A DNA stretch of 64,000 nucleotides from Parapristionchus giblindavisi. Lineage: Eukaryota > Nematoda > Chromadorea > Rhabditida > Diplogasteridae. The notes below the pieces were generated by a model. It did not search any database. It saw only the letters and a list, made by a program, of their open reading frames with translations, and was not told the origin of the DNA. A program made the position numbers and the translations under genes. The stretch lies in NCBI GenBank assembly GCA_943737045.1, contig CALSFV010000258.1, forward strand, positions 496,001 through 560,000, read 5' to 3'. Positions 48,101 to 62,412 of the stretch are shown one piece after another; the stretch's first letter is position 1; each line of letters opens with the position of its first letter.

Positions 48101-51100
48101 CCTAACCATAACCAACTACCGTAATCCTAATCATTTGTTAATTTGAGAGGAAAGACGAAGGAGAATGGTCAATGTCTCATTGAAGAACTCTCAAAGAATG
48201 GTATCAATATTCCTCAAGGAAGACGAAAAGAAGCTCCCATTACTGTATTCACTTCTCTTCTCGAAGGTACCATATACATTATTACCTAGATCAATCCTAC
48301 AGAAACCCAGAATCCTACAGTAACCCAATGTACCATATTTCAGAAGAATCGCTAATTCTCGCTCGTGACCATAGAGACGTGATGAACAAGCACTTCCCCT
48401 TGTATCCCTTTGCCAAAGCAATCAATGCACGATCTGGATGTGCTACACCTGCTGCTATTGACAGTAGAAGACAGTCACTGGCTGCGTACAGGTAAACATA
48501 AGTGTCCTTAAGTCACTATTTACATAAGTCATTACTTAAGTCATTAACTTATTATAACATTGTTTCAGAAGACTATCATCATCAATTCTTGATTACTTCT
48601 CTACATCTCTCTTCGCTGTTTCGGAAAGAGGACACAAGGCGACGAATCAATATGCCTATCTCTTGCACTCATACACTCGTCTCACTCACGGATTTGGTCC
48701 AGATGAGGTACGATATACCGTTCTATTCTAAATCAATCGATAATCTAATCAATCAATAATTACAGGCGATCAACTTCTTCGACCTCTTCGTCAAGATTGC
48801 GGATACGGCCGCCTCCCTTCTACCTCTCACTCCCTCCATCCCTTAACAGTGTTCCTAAGGAACTTTCCCATTCCTACCGTAGTTACTAGATTGATTGTAC
48901 AATACCCATTAGTATGACTATACTACATATCACTCAAGGAAAACGAAAGGAAGTCTTCCATCATAGTCCTCGTGAAGGTTGTTTGTATTAGTGATTGTAA
49001 TCTTGATTACCTTAGTTGTCCCTACTAATTAATGGTTTAATCTAATTAATTTTTAAAAAAATGATAGGTTTTAAATTTATTCGCTATTTTTCTATTCGGT
49101 TGCGCTCTCGCTTGTCTCTATTCTCTATCCAGTGATACCGTAATTCGAACTGATTACGGTAGATCTGACCTATATTTGTTTGATTGTGCGTGATTTTTAG
49201 TGTCTCATAATTTGATTGTGTACTTATTCAGTAATAATAAATAGCTGAAATATAATCGATTACTTGATACACTACCGTATTCACTCTATATCTATAGTAC
49301 ACACATAGACACTACCTTTCTGATACGAAGACTGCTATCTTTGAGTGATCTTTGTAGAGTAGCAACACAATCATCAAATAGATCTCCATTGAATGATCCA
49401 TCCGATGATGGACATCTAGAAAAATCAATATTATAATATTATAAATAAATATTTATAATAAATAATAATTATGTGCTTTCTAAATTTGAATAAATGACTA
49501 ATATATCCTACTTATCAACAACGGCTGCAACCACAGCAACAGCAGTGGCACGGAGTGCTTCTCTCTCTGATCGTTCCTTCATCTAAAATCATAAAATATT
49601 ATTGATTACCTACTCATCTATATACCGTACCTGTACACCTCGAACCACTGGTTCTACCCAATGAGGACGATGTTCACATAATGATCTCATTAGTGTAGCC
49701 ACCTGGAATGATAGATCATGAATTAATCGATAAATGATGGGAAATGAAAGTGGCTTTAATGAAGTCTTCATTATGACGATCTCTTGAACAACATGCTTGA
49801 CTTTTCATCAGCTCACATTAAAACACGTTCTCCATAAGAGCGGAGGGGGCATGGCACAATGTTTCAAAATCATCCTAGATGACTCATATTTGATGGTTGG
49901 AGTCCCTAGGGGCGGCATACACTTCAGCCAAAAACTTGACCCAAATTATCGATTTTTGATCTAGCAAAAGTCGAAAAATCAAAATGTGATTTCAATGTCA
50001 TGTTGATCATTTGATAGAGGATCAAAAGTTACATAAGAATGCTAAGTTTCATAAATTTTCATTTTCTCCTGTTCGAAAAATATCCGATTTTCCGATTTTG
50101 GACTAGGTTTTTTGTTTTGATCTCATGACTTACTATGTTACCATGATTTCCCATTCTAGAGCCTTTGATATATTATGTAAAAATGGATGGGCTATCCGAA
50201 TATCACACTTATTTGGACCTGCTACAATCCAGGCATAGTGATATCACGTGAAATAGTGGCATCATTTGACGCCCAAACTCCGACGCAGGTTCGAATCCCG
50301 GCCCGGGCCAAAATTTTTGCAAATTTTTTTTCGACTTAAATTTGACTATAGATTATACTAGCATGTGTGTTACCGTGTCTACACTAATTTATTGTACGAA
50401 ATATCTACAGACATTATCAGAAATACTAAAAAAATCTTATAACTGATTCAATATCGGAAAAAGTCATGGGACGAGCGAAAATAACGGGTTTTCGACAATG
50501 ATACCACTCTAGAATGTTTTTTTTGTTATTTTCTGTTAAAAGATGATAAATATACAATGAAACTCTTAACATATCGGATTTCGTAAATTGTTTGAAAAAT
50601 TGTAGACACAGGTCAGATATCAAAGTCCAAAGTTCACCAATACAGTGAAAACTTTTTCGAACATTTTTAACACATATATTATAGTATTAAAATAGTCCGA
50701 ATAATGTAAATTCCGCTCCTTACGCGTAATACTTCGACTCCGCGCGACATTGCATTTTCGTTTGTTTTATCGAATTTTATGGCGTTTTAAGGTTATTTGA
50801 TTGGAATTTCAGAAAAAATAAAAATATATGCTTTAAAAAAGTGAGAAAAAAATTGCGAAAATTTTAGAGTGCGTTTCGCGTGGTGCTTTTTTAATTTTTT
50901 TTTTCAACGGAGGCGAAGTTCCGAAGTACTAAGTACGTCACTTACTTAGATTTACTTAGTACGAGAAGTACTAAGTTCCGCATTTTATTGGTGTATGAAA
51001 AACTTTTGTAATTCTATAATAGGAGATTTGAAAATTGGAGAGGTCATCAAAAGACGCACAGGGAAGACACCGATCTCAAGCTGTAGATGTGTTGCAAATT

Positions 51101-54100
51101 TGAACCTCAAAACTGAAAACTCAGCTTATAGATATGCTAAGGACCCGTTCTAACAATAAGTGTCAAAATGATATTAGTGGTGAGAGATGTTTATCCACAG
51201 ATTGTGGTAGTCATAGCTCTCCATTCTCCCTGAGGGCATGAAAAAAACATTTTTTGGAAGTACTGATTTTGAGATCCTACAATTCAAAGAGCAGGTCTTC
51301 TAAAATTATGGTTCCTCCGCAGGCAGCTTTGCTACGTATCATATATTTATTTTCCTTATTTTGGTTTAGTTCTCATTCCTTTCAGACCCACAGCAAACAT
51401 TCAGCTGTGGTCTACAGGGTGCCCAAAAAGTATTGTTACATAAATCCACGTATCTTCCTCAAAAACCATCATAGACAATTGAAACAGGGCACAGTATTTA
51501 TCACGAAACAATAGCAACATAACAATGAATGGTCACACGATATGGCCTACATTGGCCGCGATGACGCCTCTGAGATGATGAGGGACAAAGTCGATGATGG
51601 GCCGCTGATAGGGGACGCCGACTTTCTCCCACGTCTTTTCCAAGCCCTTCTTGAGAGACTTGCGGTATTTATGGTGGGAGCAGGACTCCCTCTATAATAC
51701 TACCTAGACGTTGAAGTCCAGGGGTTCAAATCGGAGGAGTTGTTGGATCATTATAGAGTCGAGATGAAGTCAGACATATGGGTGCGGCACCACGTTTTTC
51801 CGAATGAGCAGGCGCTGAATCCTGCTAGAAGTACCAGTGAACCCCATTGAAGTGGGAGAGGAACCATGGGAGAAGGGCCTTCTCGAAAATCATCCTGACT
51901 TAGTACACCTTATTGAGATCCACGAGCACACGGGGACTCTTGGCCGTCAAGCACACTCCAGCAAAAACCATCACTGATTGGGGGTAGACAATGCAAGAGG
52001 TGGTTCCTCCACTGGCATCCGCTTGCTGAGGAGACTGGGCTATTATCCTCGTGCTATGGCTGTTGAAGACCGAGAAGTCCTTAAAAAATCATTGGAGAAA
52101 GTCGGAATCCCCTACCAGCGGCCCAGCATCGACTTTGTCCCTCATTATCTCAGAGGCGTAATCGCGGCCAATGGAGGCCAGATCGTGTGACCATTCATTG
52201 TTATGTTGCTTCGGTTAGTGATAAATACTGTGCCCTGTTTCAATTGTCTATAATGGGTTTTGAGGAAGATACATGGATTTATTCGTGTAACAATACTTTT
52301 TGGACTCCCTGTACTTACATCGCGTGCGCAGTTTCGTACTCCCTCGCAGTTCTCGTCCCTGCGCCTCTTGTGATGAACTCTCTTACTTTCAAAGCTCCTG
52401 TATATGATATGTTCATTTATAACTCTATTGCTGAACTTGGGTCTATGATCTTTGTACTTTGATCTTTGATCTTTGTGTAAAATTTTTCAAACGAGAAAAC
52501 CGATATGTTAAGAGTTTCATTGTATATTTATCATCTTTTAACAGAAAATAACAAAAAAATACATTCTAGAGTGGTATCATTGTCGAAAACCCGTTATTTT
52601 CGCTCGTCCCATGACTTTTTCCGATATTGAATCAGTTATAAGATTTTTTAGTATTTCTGATAATGTCTGTAGATATTTCGTACAATAAATTAGTGTAGAC
52701 ACGGTAACACACATGCTAGTATAATCTATAGTCAAATTTAAGTCGAAAAAAAATTTGCAAAAATTTTGGCCCGGGCCGGGATTCGAACCTGCGTCGGAGT
52801 TTGGGCGTCAAATGATGCCACTATTTCACGTGATATCACTATGCCTGGATTGTAGCAGGTCCAAATAAGTGTGATATTCGGATAGCCCATCCATTTTTAC
52901 ATAATATATCAAAGGCTCTAGAATGGGAAATCATGGTAACATAGTAAGTCATGAGATCAAAACAAAAAAACCTAGTCCAAAATCGGAAAATCGGATATTT
53001 TTCGAACAGGAGAAAATGAAAATTTATGAAACTTAGCATTCTTATGTAACTTCCTCTATCAAATGGTATATAACATGACATTGAAATCACATTTTGATTT
53101 TTCGACTTTTGGTAGATCAAAAATCGATAATTTGGGTCAAGTTTTTGGCTGAAGTGTGTGCCGCCCCTAGGGACTCCAACCATCAAATATGAGTCATCTA
53201 GGATGATTTTGAAACATTGTGCCATGCCCCCGCCACGGCCCCTCCGCTGTAAGGGAGAATGCGTTTTAAATCATAAATATTGTATAAGTTTAAATATTAA
53301 TATAAATAATAATAATACAGTACCGCATTAATATGAAGTTCCTTATCAAGACATTCAGTCCATGCTCTGGCTGAATTCATTTCATCGATGACGTCATCAG
53401 ATCTTGTTCTCGTCAAAAGAGTACGAATAGCTGATGATGCCAATCCAGATGGACGTTCTACTGAACGACGAAGATCCGGTGTCACTATCAGAGGACCTTT
53501 CGAACCTAAAAACAACTTATTAATTAGAGCCACTGCTGCATGAAATCAACAGGTAAGCACAGAATGAATATCATCTAGTTCCATGAAATCAATCAATACT
53601 CATGTCTACCGTACCTTCCTTGGCAACAACAGGAAACTGTGTATCGGCTACAGTAACCAGTAATTGGAGGAGAACTACAAGAACGGGTCCAAGTCGTTCA
53701 GATGGAGAGTTAGATGGAGATGAACCAGGAGATGAAGTGAATGATGACTCAATGTCTCCTGCCTGTATATGATCAATGTATGGTATATAAGATCAATCGA
53801 TAATCTTGTGATAATGATCTACCTTGATGATTTCTTGTAGGGCAGCCGCATACGCACATAGTTCCGGCCTCACAATCTTCACAGCAGTTCCTCCACCCAT
53901 ATCCATGACCTGGAATAAGATTCTGTAATCAATCGATAATGTGAACTACAGTATACCTCATGAGGATCTTCTAAAGCGACAACCATGAGTTCGAGTAGAT
54001 ATTCTACTAGAGATGGATACAATGGTCGTTCACGACAGATACACTCCCATGCATCCACTAGTTGACTATAATCAATCAATAATTGAATAATCAATCTTTA

Positions 54101-57100
54101 AACTAAGGAACACATATCAAATTCAAATACGACGAAATACTGACACAGAATACGGTAGTGGCTGTTTGAGTAGAACATCGGCAACGATCACCTGAGAGAC
54201 ACAATAAATAAATAAATCAATATCCGGAATATTTACAGTAACCGTTCCTACCGTAATCATAATCTACCGTACCTGTTGATGACCAGCGAATGCAACGAGA
54301 GCAGCGAGAACATCAGAGTATGTTTGGACACATGATGAGTGTACATCAGAGAGACGAGAGAGAAGAGTAGTCACTAATGTTTCAGCCTACAATCAATCAA
54401 TATTCATCAACTACTGTATCTTCCATTCAAATATCGTATTAGGTTAGAAACATAACAATCTAATTATGATTCAATAAATACCTCGGTGTGAAGTGTGGCT
54501 CCTCTATCCGATAGAATATGTGTTAGAAGTTGAGCAGCAGCTGCACTCACCTGATCAATCAATCGATAAAGTTATCATCTTACAGTACTACTACCGTATA
54601 CCTGACTCTGTCTATCACCAAGCATCTCAAATATTGCTGTAAGATACGTCTGCACTTGTGATTGAGGTAGACGAGATTCGATAACCTGAAATATCGATTG
54701 ATCTACAAATCAATGATCGATTACCGTACCTCAGCAAATCTCTTAATGGCTCTCTTTGCACATTGTCCATCCATCTTTCCCTCTTCAGTCAGGAATTCAC
54801 GTGCAAATGCACTAGGATCGAAGACTCCTGTACCCGTATCCAGACCGTGGCCCTACAGTGACAATAGGTAAGACTGAAGGAGGACGAACAATTGAATGAT
54901 TTTAGGATTGGAGAAATTGATGAAAATGAAGTATATAATGATAATCAGAATCATCAATTTAATGCAAAACCGTTGAAAAATTCCGCGGATATGCAAATTT
55001 AATCAATACCTAATGCTTGGGGATTGCCTCATATACACATAGACTTAGTATATTTTGCTCAATTTCTCGTATCCTAAAATGCTTCCCTTGTAAGTGACCA
55101 ACCTTATGAGCATGAGCCAATCGGAGTGCTTGATGAAGTGCATTGAGTGATTGAAGACGAATGGATGATAGTGAATCAACAAGACGAGGAGAAAGACGAG
55201 CAAGAAGAGATGAGAGAGGATTGAAGTCTGATGCTGTCTGAATCAATCAAGAAATCCTGTAGAAAAATATCGCTTCGATCATTTTTTATTTCTGGGAAAA
55301 CGCATAGTTCTTAAAGAATATCCTGAGGTATCGCATGAACCTCTGCGACCCAGGAAATACTCGGTTTCAAAAATTCATATCTAAATCAATCCATGGACTA
55401 ATTCATCTACATTTACAGTTAATCTCCATCCACTTACTCCCAATTTGATATCCGTTGCATGTTCATAGTACGTCTTGAGTACGACTACTGTAGCATCAAT
55501 CGATCGAGCTCTCTCGTGATCTGCCGATCGATTATAGTACGGAACGAGCATCTACAATCAATATTCAAGAATTAGGAAACTTCGTCTTAACACACCACCA
55601 AAAATGCGGTACCTTAAGAAAGAGTGTGACCGTGTTTACAGTAGGAGTCATGGTAACGATCGATACTAGAAGGACGATGAGCTGGGCTACAGTAGCCTCC
55701 ATTGTTGTTGATGATTCATCATCTTCCATCTAGAATATTCATTATCGATTGATTATCCGATCGATATAGTTTCTAGTTTATGGATTGCAAAAGCATGCAT
55801 GCAAGCGTAATCATAATAGAGCAGTAACTGGATCAGTAAGAATCTTTGAGAAGAAGTGTTGAAAGAAGTGAAGAGTTTGATATGAAATCAAGCTAATGCA
55901 ACAGTCATTCCAAGATATCCATCATTCAACCCATATAACTAGATCAGTCATTTCAAGTATGACAATATGTCATCAAAGTAAATGTTATTTTTCTATTAGC
56001 AATCATTGTTATTCAGTGAAGGCTGTTACATTAATGTACATTCTCTCAATCTATTACCCTTCTGAATCGATTAGATGTCGTTGCGGTCGTAGATGATGTA
56101 GATGAGGTCATTAGATATGTAGATGAACTGATGAGATACTGCCATCCAAGATCCAATTCGTACATTAACTGATAGAAATGATAGAGAGGAGATAAGAGGT
56201 GTCATAGTGAAAGGAATTGAATAGAAATCAGTATGGAGTCTCAACATAATATTGTCGTTCTACCAAATAAGTTTAAAAGATAAGAATATTTTCAAATGAA
56301 ATTGTTCATTTGACCTGTGATGTCAAGACCTTTGGTAGTACAACTATTGTTGTTAGGAGAGATAAGTAGTGAAATAAATTCAATCATACACTATTAACCT
56401 TCATAAGACTCCATACGTAATCATACTTCATAGTGTAAAGTTAACCATTCATTACTATCATATTATCCCAAGCAAATGCAGTGATCTTCGTACAAATTTT
56501 CTAGACCGTGAATATAACTCAATGATATAACGAAAAGATATCAAGCGATGGAGTGATCAGAAGTTAGAAAAGACATTGCATATACGGCCAAACATCAAGG
56601 ATGGACATACCGTTTTGAGTCCACTCTTTTCACGGCTAATCGGTAGTACGGCAGATGTGAGACAGTTGCCTAGTTCCCATATCTCACTCTCAGTAAGAAC
56701 AGGCTCCAGACGACTAAAATCGATAATCAATAATCGATAATGACTTATCGATCAATCTTACACAAGAGCCGATGCAGCTTTACAAGCTAGAAGACGAATA
56801 GCACTTGATAGAGTCTCCGTAGTCTCCGACTGCACATAATCCTGTAAATAAGATTATCGAATTGTATTATATTTACAGTATACAATAGTGTAATCTTTAT
56901 TGATTTTAATTTATCATTAGCCAATCTTCCAATTCGAGACACGATCCAAGAAGAAATAATAAGATATCTTCCCCCATACCATACATGGGCGGGATACCTG
57001 GAGCTCTATTCTACAGGATGCATTCGAACGAAAAATGGTTAATTTTACAGGGGCCTTCACTTTTCTTTCAAAAATTTCACCTAAACGTTATTTTTTACAG

Positions 57101-60100
57101 GGGGATTCCACAACTTTTCGAAAAGCCCTAGTTTTACAGGGGCACCCCCATGTCGGCGTCCATGTATGCCCCATACTCTCCGTTTCAATGCATATAGCAA
57201 CCTCTCACTACCTCAATCCCTTTCCACAATCCCCTCTGGCAAGCTGTCACCAAGGAAGCACACGTAAAACGTGACCTGACCGGCCATAATTATTGACCAG
57301 ATAGGTCACGTTCTTATTTAATAATCTCCAATGCTACCGTACTCTCAAGAGCCGTCGTGTACAGTAATTAGCCGTACCTTTATATACATCAATAGTTCAT
57401 TACGTGCAGGGAAGGTGTATTCGGTGCCTAATTTGGATGGATGAACAGTTGTTCCGATTAGATGCATTGTCTCCAGTAATGCTTCACGAACTATCGTCTC
57501 TTGCTGAACTATCATCGATTAAATTAATCATTCATTGAAGTGTATAAATATAAAATAGAAACTAAATAAATAAACAAAATATAAAATCAACCTTCTGATT
57601 GGCCATATAGTGTCGGAGAAAGACCATGACTGTCTGTTCAACTCGTTGACACACAGTCTCCACAGGACACGCTGAATGATATTCATCAATGAAATCAATT
57701 AATCGATAATCCTACAGTACTCCCGTAACTATCGTAATCTTCTAACCTTGTACCAAATGTCCATAACTGAGCATGAGTGTCGCCCTCAGATTCACCATCT
57801 CCGTATCCGTGTATTGTCTCATTGGCATTGCTTCCTGAGAAGAAAATATATCGATTAGTCCAGATACAGTACCATTTGGATACCGTATACCTTGATGAAA
57901 CCAAAGAATCCCGAACTCTTCTTGGCGTGCTCCCATTTCGCTACATTTTCCAATTCAACAAGGAGTAGATCAGTATGAACCTCAAATAATTGTATTTATT
58001 CATCTTTTCTGTACCGTGTTTTCTTGTAAAACATATAAACTTAATATTATTTTAAAAAATCAAATCATCATACATTTTGATATTATTTTTATCTATCGTG
58101 GAAGGGATCATCATTATTATCTAAATCAATATTCGTACCTTTCCAATAGCCCCCATTCCTTTCGCACATCCAACACGTTCTGATGCTGATGAATGATTCG
58201 TACTTCTACAATAAATCAATATATTATTAGATTATCGATCGATACAGTATGATTTATTGATTACCTGAACATAAGCATAATGTGTTCAGTGACGAATGAG
58301 TGCATTGTAATCTTCGAGAGAACCACACCTAGAGTACGAAGAAGGAATGCCTGTAAGTATAGAATGAAACTACAGTAATCTCAGTCTACCGTATACCTTT
58401 TCTTCGGGATGATTACCGTATAGATCCATCTGTTTGCCCATAGCTGCAGCCACTTCCTGTCTCCATTCTCCTTCAGCCACTGATGATATTATGGAATCGA
58501 GAGCAGAGAGTACGGTATCATGCCATCTGATTGATTGACCAAATATAACCTTATCCACTATGACAACCTAATCAATATACCGTACCTCGCAACTCTCGCT
58601 GCTCTTCTCTCAGGTGCAGAAGGTATTCCCTCTCCATGAGGGGAAGTGGGTGATACTATTGTGCCCGAGGAGGTTGATGCTCCCGTCAGATCTAGAATAT
58701 AGTAGATGAAAAGACAAATCGATAATGTTCTCTACTTTTCCTTAATCGAGCTGCAAAAAAAAATAAATTTAAAAAATAAAACATTGCAAACTTAAATGAC
58801 CCAGTTAAGGGAGAATAGAACTGAATCAATCAATAATTCGACTGACCATCAATAAGTGCCTCCAATTGTTCAGCTTTCTTCACAATGGTATCAGTAGCGG
58901 ATGGATGAAACCATGAGGCAGCTCCTTTGAGTAGAGCCAATGACTCACGGGAACGTCTACAATATTCATTCATTCATTCACATAGGATTATATAATCCAC
59001 AGATGAAGCAGGAATCTACCAATCATAAACCTTCGAAACTTCAACTACAGTATTCAAACTAACAAATCGATAATCGTGATAGATTACGTTACCTGGCGAA
59101 TAGTCCATTTAGTGGTGCATTTGTCTGACAGACAAATAGTCGTGAGAGAACAGCGAATCGTCCGGCTACTTTCGCTACAAATGAGATAGTAGTAAATAAA
59201 AATCAATAAAATGCATACGATTATCGAATCCCGTAGTATAATCGGGTTGACGACCATCAGCCACTTCCCGTTGAATCAAAATGCGGAGACACTTAAATAT
59301 TTAAATAAAAATTAATTAATTAATTAATCGATCACCTTGCATAGGTCAGCCACGACGGGCGTATACTTCTCAACGCACAAAAATTCGAAGAGATACGGCC
59401 AAAGTAACTGAATTATTGATCTTTGATCTTTGGACTCTGAATGATTAACAACGTACTCTTCCAGCACAAACACAGGTTGATGCTATTGTGTGCAATGCTT
59501 GTGCACATTGAGTTCTCAATTGATTGATACTGGCGACATCTGAATCCGGACGACGGGTCTGTAATCCATATATAGATTAAATAAACAATATCATTCTCTC
59601 AGTTTGTCTCAACCGATTAATTCTATAATGATGATCTCTTGTCTGATTGTCTTTCGTGGAAAATGATATACACTCGTGATATACAAAAAGCCACATACAA
59701 CAAAGGGATTTCTATGATTACTGAATATTGATTGATCTACCGTATACCTGTCCCTCTCCATCTGAGGATGCCACGAGATTCCGTACGAGAAAGGCGATCA
59801 CATGATCTCCACCTACAATCAATCAATAAAGGGAGTACAGTAGAGAACTACAGTAATCTGAATAGATGAGTCATACCATCAGTATCGATGAATGAGTGAT
59901 CAGCCAATGCAACACACAATTGAACCATTCCACGTGATACTCGTACCTAAATTATCGATTTATTATCAATCATTATTGATTGAAATCCGGATAACTAACG
60001 GAAGTAACAGCATGTTCCGTCGCCAATAACTTCCTCAGACCCATCATAACCAATGATCTCTTATCATCCATATGTGTACCTATATTCAATATATTGATTG

Positions 60101-62333
60101 ATCTATCAATCGATAATCCAATGAACACCATACCAGACGAGTTAAGTAGATGTCTCAGTACATTAATAGCTCCCAACTTCTGCATATCTTGTACATTCTG
60201 CATCTTATGGAGTAGATAGTACACTATTCGATCGGCATATCGAGAGGCTGCACAAAAGTAATGAATCATAATCTATTTATTGATTTGTGTTCTTAAATCA
60301 ATCACTTTGTCTTTTAACATGTATTTCGCTCTGATCTGTCAATAGGATATGTTACGGTCAAAATAATCCTTACCAATTATATTGTAGCATCTTTTTACAA
60401 TTAATTGGTCAATGATATCAACCCCACACAGTCATCTCATTCTCATTTCATCATATTACTATTTCCCCTGTTTACTGACAATCACACTATCTTATCATTA
60501 GACTCATGTCTCATCATTCATTCAATCACTTCTTACTCACCAGCAACATGGAAACAACGGAAGGCTTCGGAATGGTTCTTGATAGCTGGAGCATTCGGAG
60601 ATGCACTTACATCATCTGCATCTGAAAAGAAGAACCACAATCAATCAATAAAGATGTACCATTCATGAGTATGGTTAATAGGAATAAATCATAAGTAAAA
60701 CACTATGAAACATTTATTTTGCAGCAATTTATAGTTTAATATTATGTATATTTAAACAAATAATTAAATAACCTAAACAAGCATGAGGAAAGAGAGCATT
60801 GAGTAGATCATCAACATATGCATCCAATGGAGTAGCTATCTACAATTCAAATATACTATATTGATTATTTTAAAGTACGGCTTCAAACCTCTTCACAGCA
60901 CGTAGCCTCGAGCAGTCGGCAAATTCCCTGTAAAAAGAGATTTAATGGATGGAAAGTCATGTTGTAAAGCTTATAATCTCTTTTCCAATCATTAAGATCT
61001 TTAATCATACGCACATTCATATCGAAATTGAAAGAGTATTTCACAGGGATTGAAAAAAGAATAGAAATAATAAATAACCTGAGTAATGAGATGGTATTGA
61101 TCGGGAGTTGCTCTTTTGTACAATCCGAGGAGGGTTTGTACGATCTTCCGCATATCATCCGTTACCTGAAAAAATCAATAATCAATCAATAAGATCTATA
61201 ATCAATCAATAACCTTTTGTCTGCTCACAATCGTACAAAGTTCTCCCACACATTCAGCAGCTTCAGCTCGAACCTAAAAGTGAACGAAATGATTTGCTAC
61301 CATACAGAATATGATACACACTCAGAGATACGATACATATATACAGTAATCCCGAGGTACGGTACACAATTATGGAATAAAAGATAGATCATAACTTTGA
61401 TCAAGGGGATTTCTATTCCTCATGAAATAATTTTGTTATGGTCCCAGTTGGAAGTTGGAACAAGTGAGCATCATAATGGAGATATAGTTGATGAAGATTT
61501 ATCTCCCAATATAGTCAAAGAATAATACCTTAGGATCTTTAGTGGACATCCATCCAGATACAATATCATATACTCCTTCTGCTTGATCTGAATATGTAGA
61601 ACGAGAGATTGTTCCACTTGAAGCTTCTATAATACATAATCATCAAATACAATAGATGATACGTAGTAAACACATTATACAACCTTTCAAGTATAAGAAC
61701 TAGTCATGGTCTCACCATATCCCATACCCTTCGACTGTATGTGGGCACACATAACATGCAAAACTTTGCGGGTGGGTCTATCCCACGGGATATCCAGGGG
61801 CCATTGACATTCGCCCCAGTTTGACTCAAATATGGTGTAATTTCTTCATTTCATTTGACACTCTATTGTTGACCTGCTTCTCTTCTAGTCTTTCATGATC
61901 TATGAATACCCGTGGTTGAAATGCCCATTGAAACACACATTATTCAAAAGAATAGAGCAATTGGGGAGGATCCCTTTAAAAGGGTCGTAGTCTTTGTCAG
62001 GTCAGGCGGTACAATACGTCGTCATATACACTATATATCATATGTGACACTTCATTTGAATGATATAATAATGGATGAATCCTCACCTTGTACGTCTTCT
62101 ATATCATCATCATATTCCTCTCCATTCTCTTCATTCTTCTTTCCACTTTCACATTCACGAACTGCCTCACAGAAAGCACACAAGGAACGAGACCATGCAC
62201 ATCTAAATATTAATAATATTAACCGTTCACGTAGATTAATGCATTTTGATTGATTGAACCATGAGACATTTTTTGTTATCTGTATTATCTCAAGACTAAT
62301 GACATAATTATGAATAACTATCATATTTACTAA

Positions 62334-62412
<79 letters not shown>

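Larger units (their letters stand above)
51415..52311. mobile_element. Palindromic, decayed mariner-like element
   Basis: Ends CAGGGTGCCCAAAAAGTATTG and, reversed, CAGGGAGTCCAAAAAGTATTG, flanked by TA (51413-51414, 52312-52313), the Tc1/mariner target. It is 897 bp, short for mariner, and its outer ~275 bp on each side are inverted copies of the same 3' end: both encode the transposase C-terminus (left on -, right on +: [20 protein letters not shown]). Confidence 0.85.
49819..53269. mobile_element. Foldback element, ~3.4 kb, tRNA-like arms
   Basis: Arms about 49819-50610 and 52480-53269 are near-perfect reverse complements; outer ends TTAAAACACGTTCTCC and, reversed, TTTAAAACGCATTCTCC. Each arm contains GCAGGTTCGAATCCCGGCCC (50290 on +; about 52767-52790 on -), a perfect pol III B-box, followed by a T-rich tail. 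The loop holds non-repeated DNA plus a mariner derivative. The whole sits in the hpo-27 intron between the exons near 49700 and 53325 and adds no disrupted exon. ORFs such as 52839-53225 (-) are arm shadows. Confidence 0.85.

Noticed and set aside
52839..53225. 128-aa minus-strand ORF
   Set aside because: Lies wholly in the arm of the 3.4-kb foldback; the other arm carries the same sequence with breaks.
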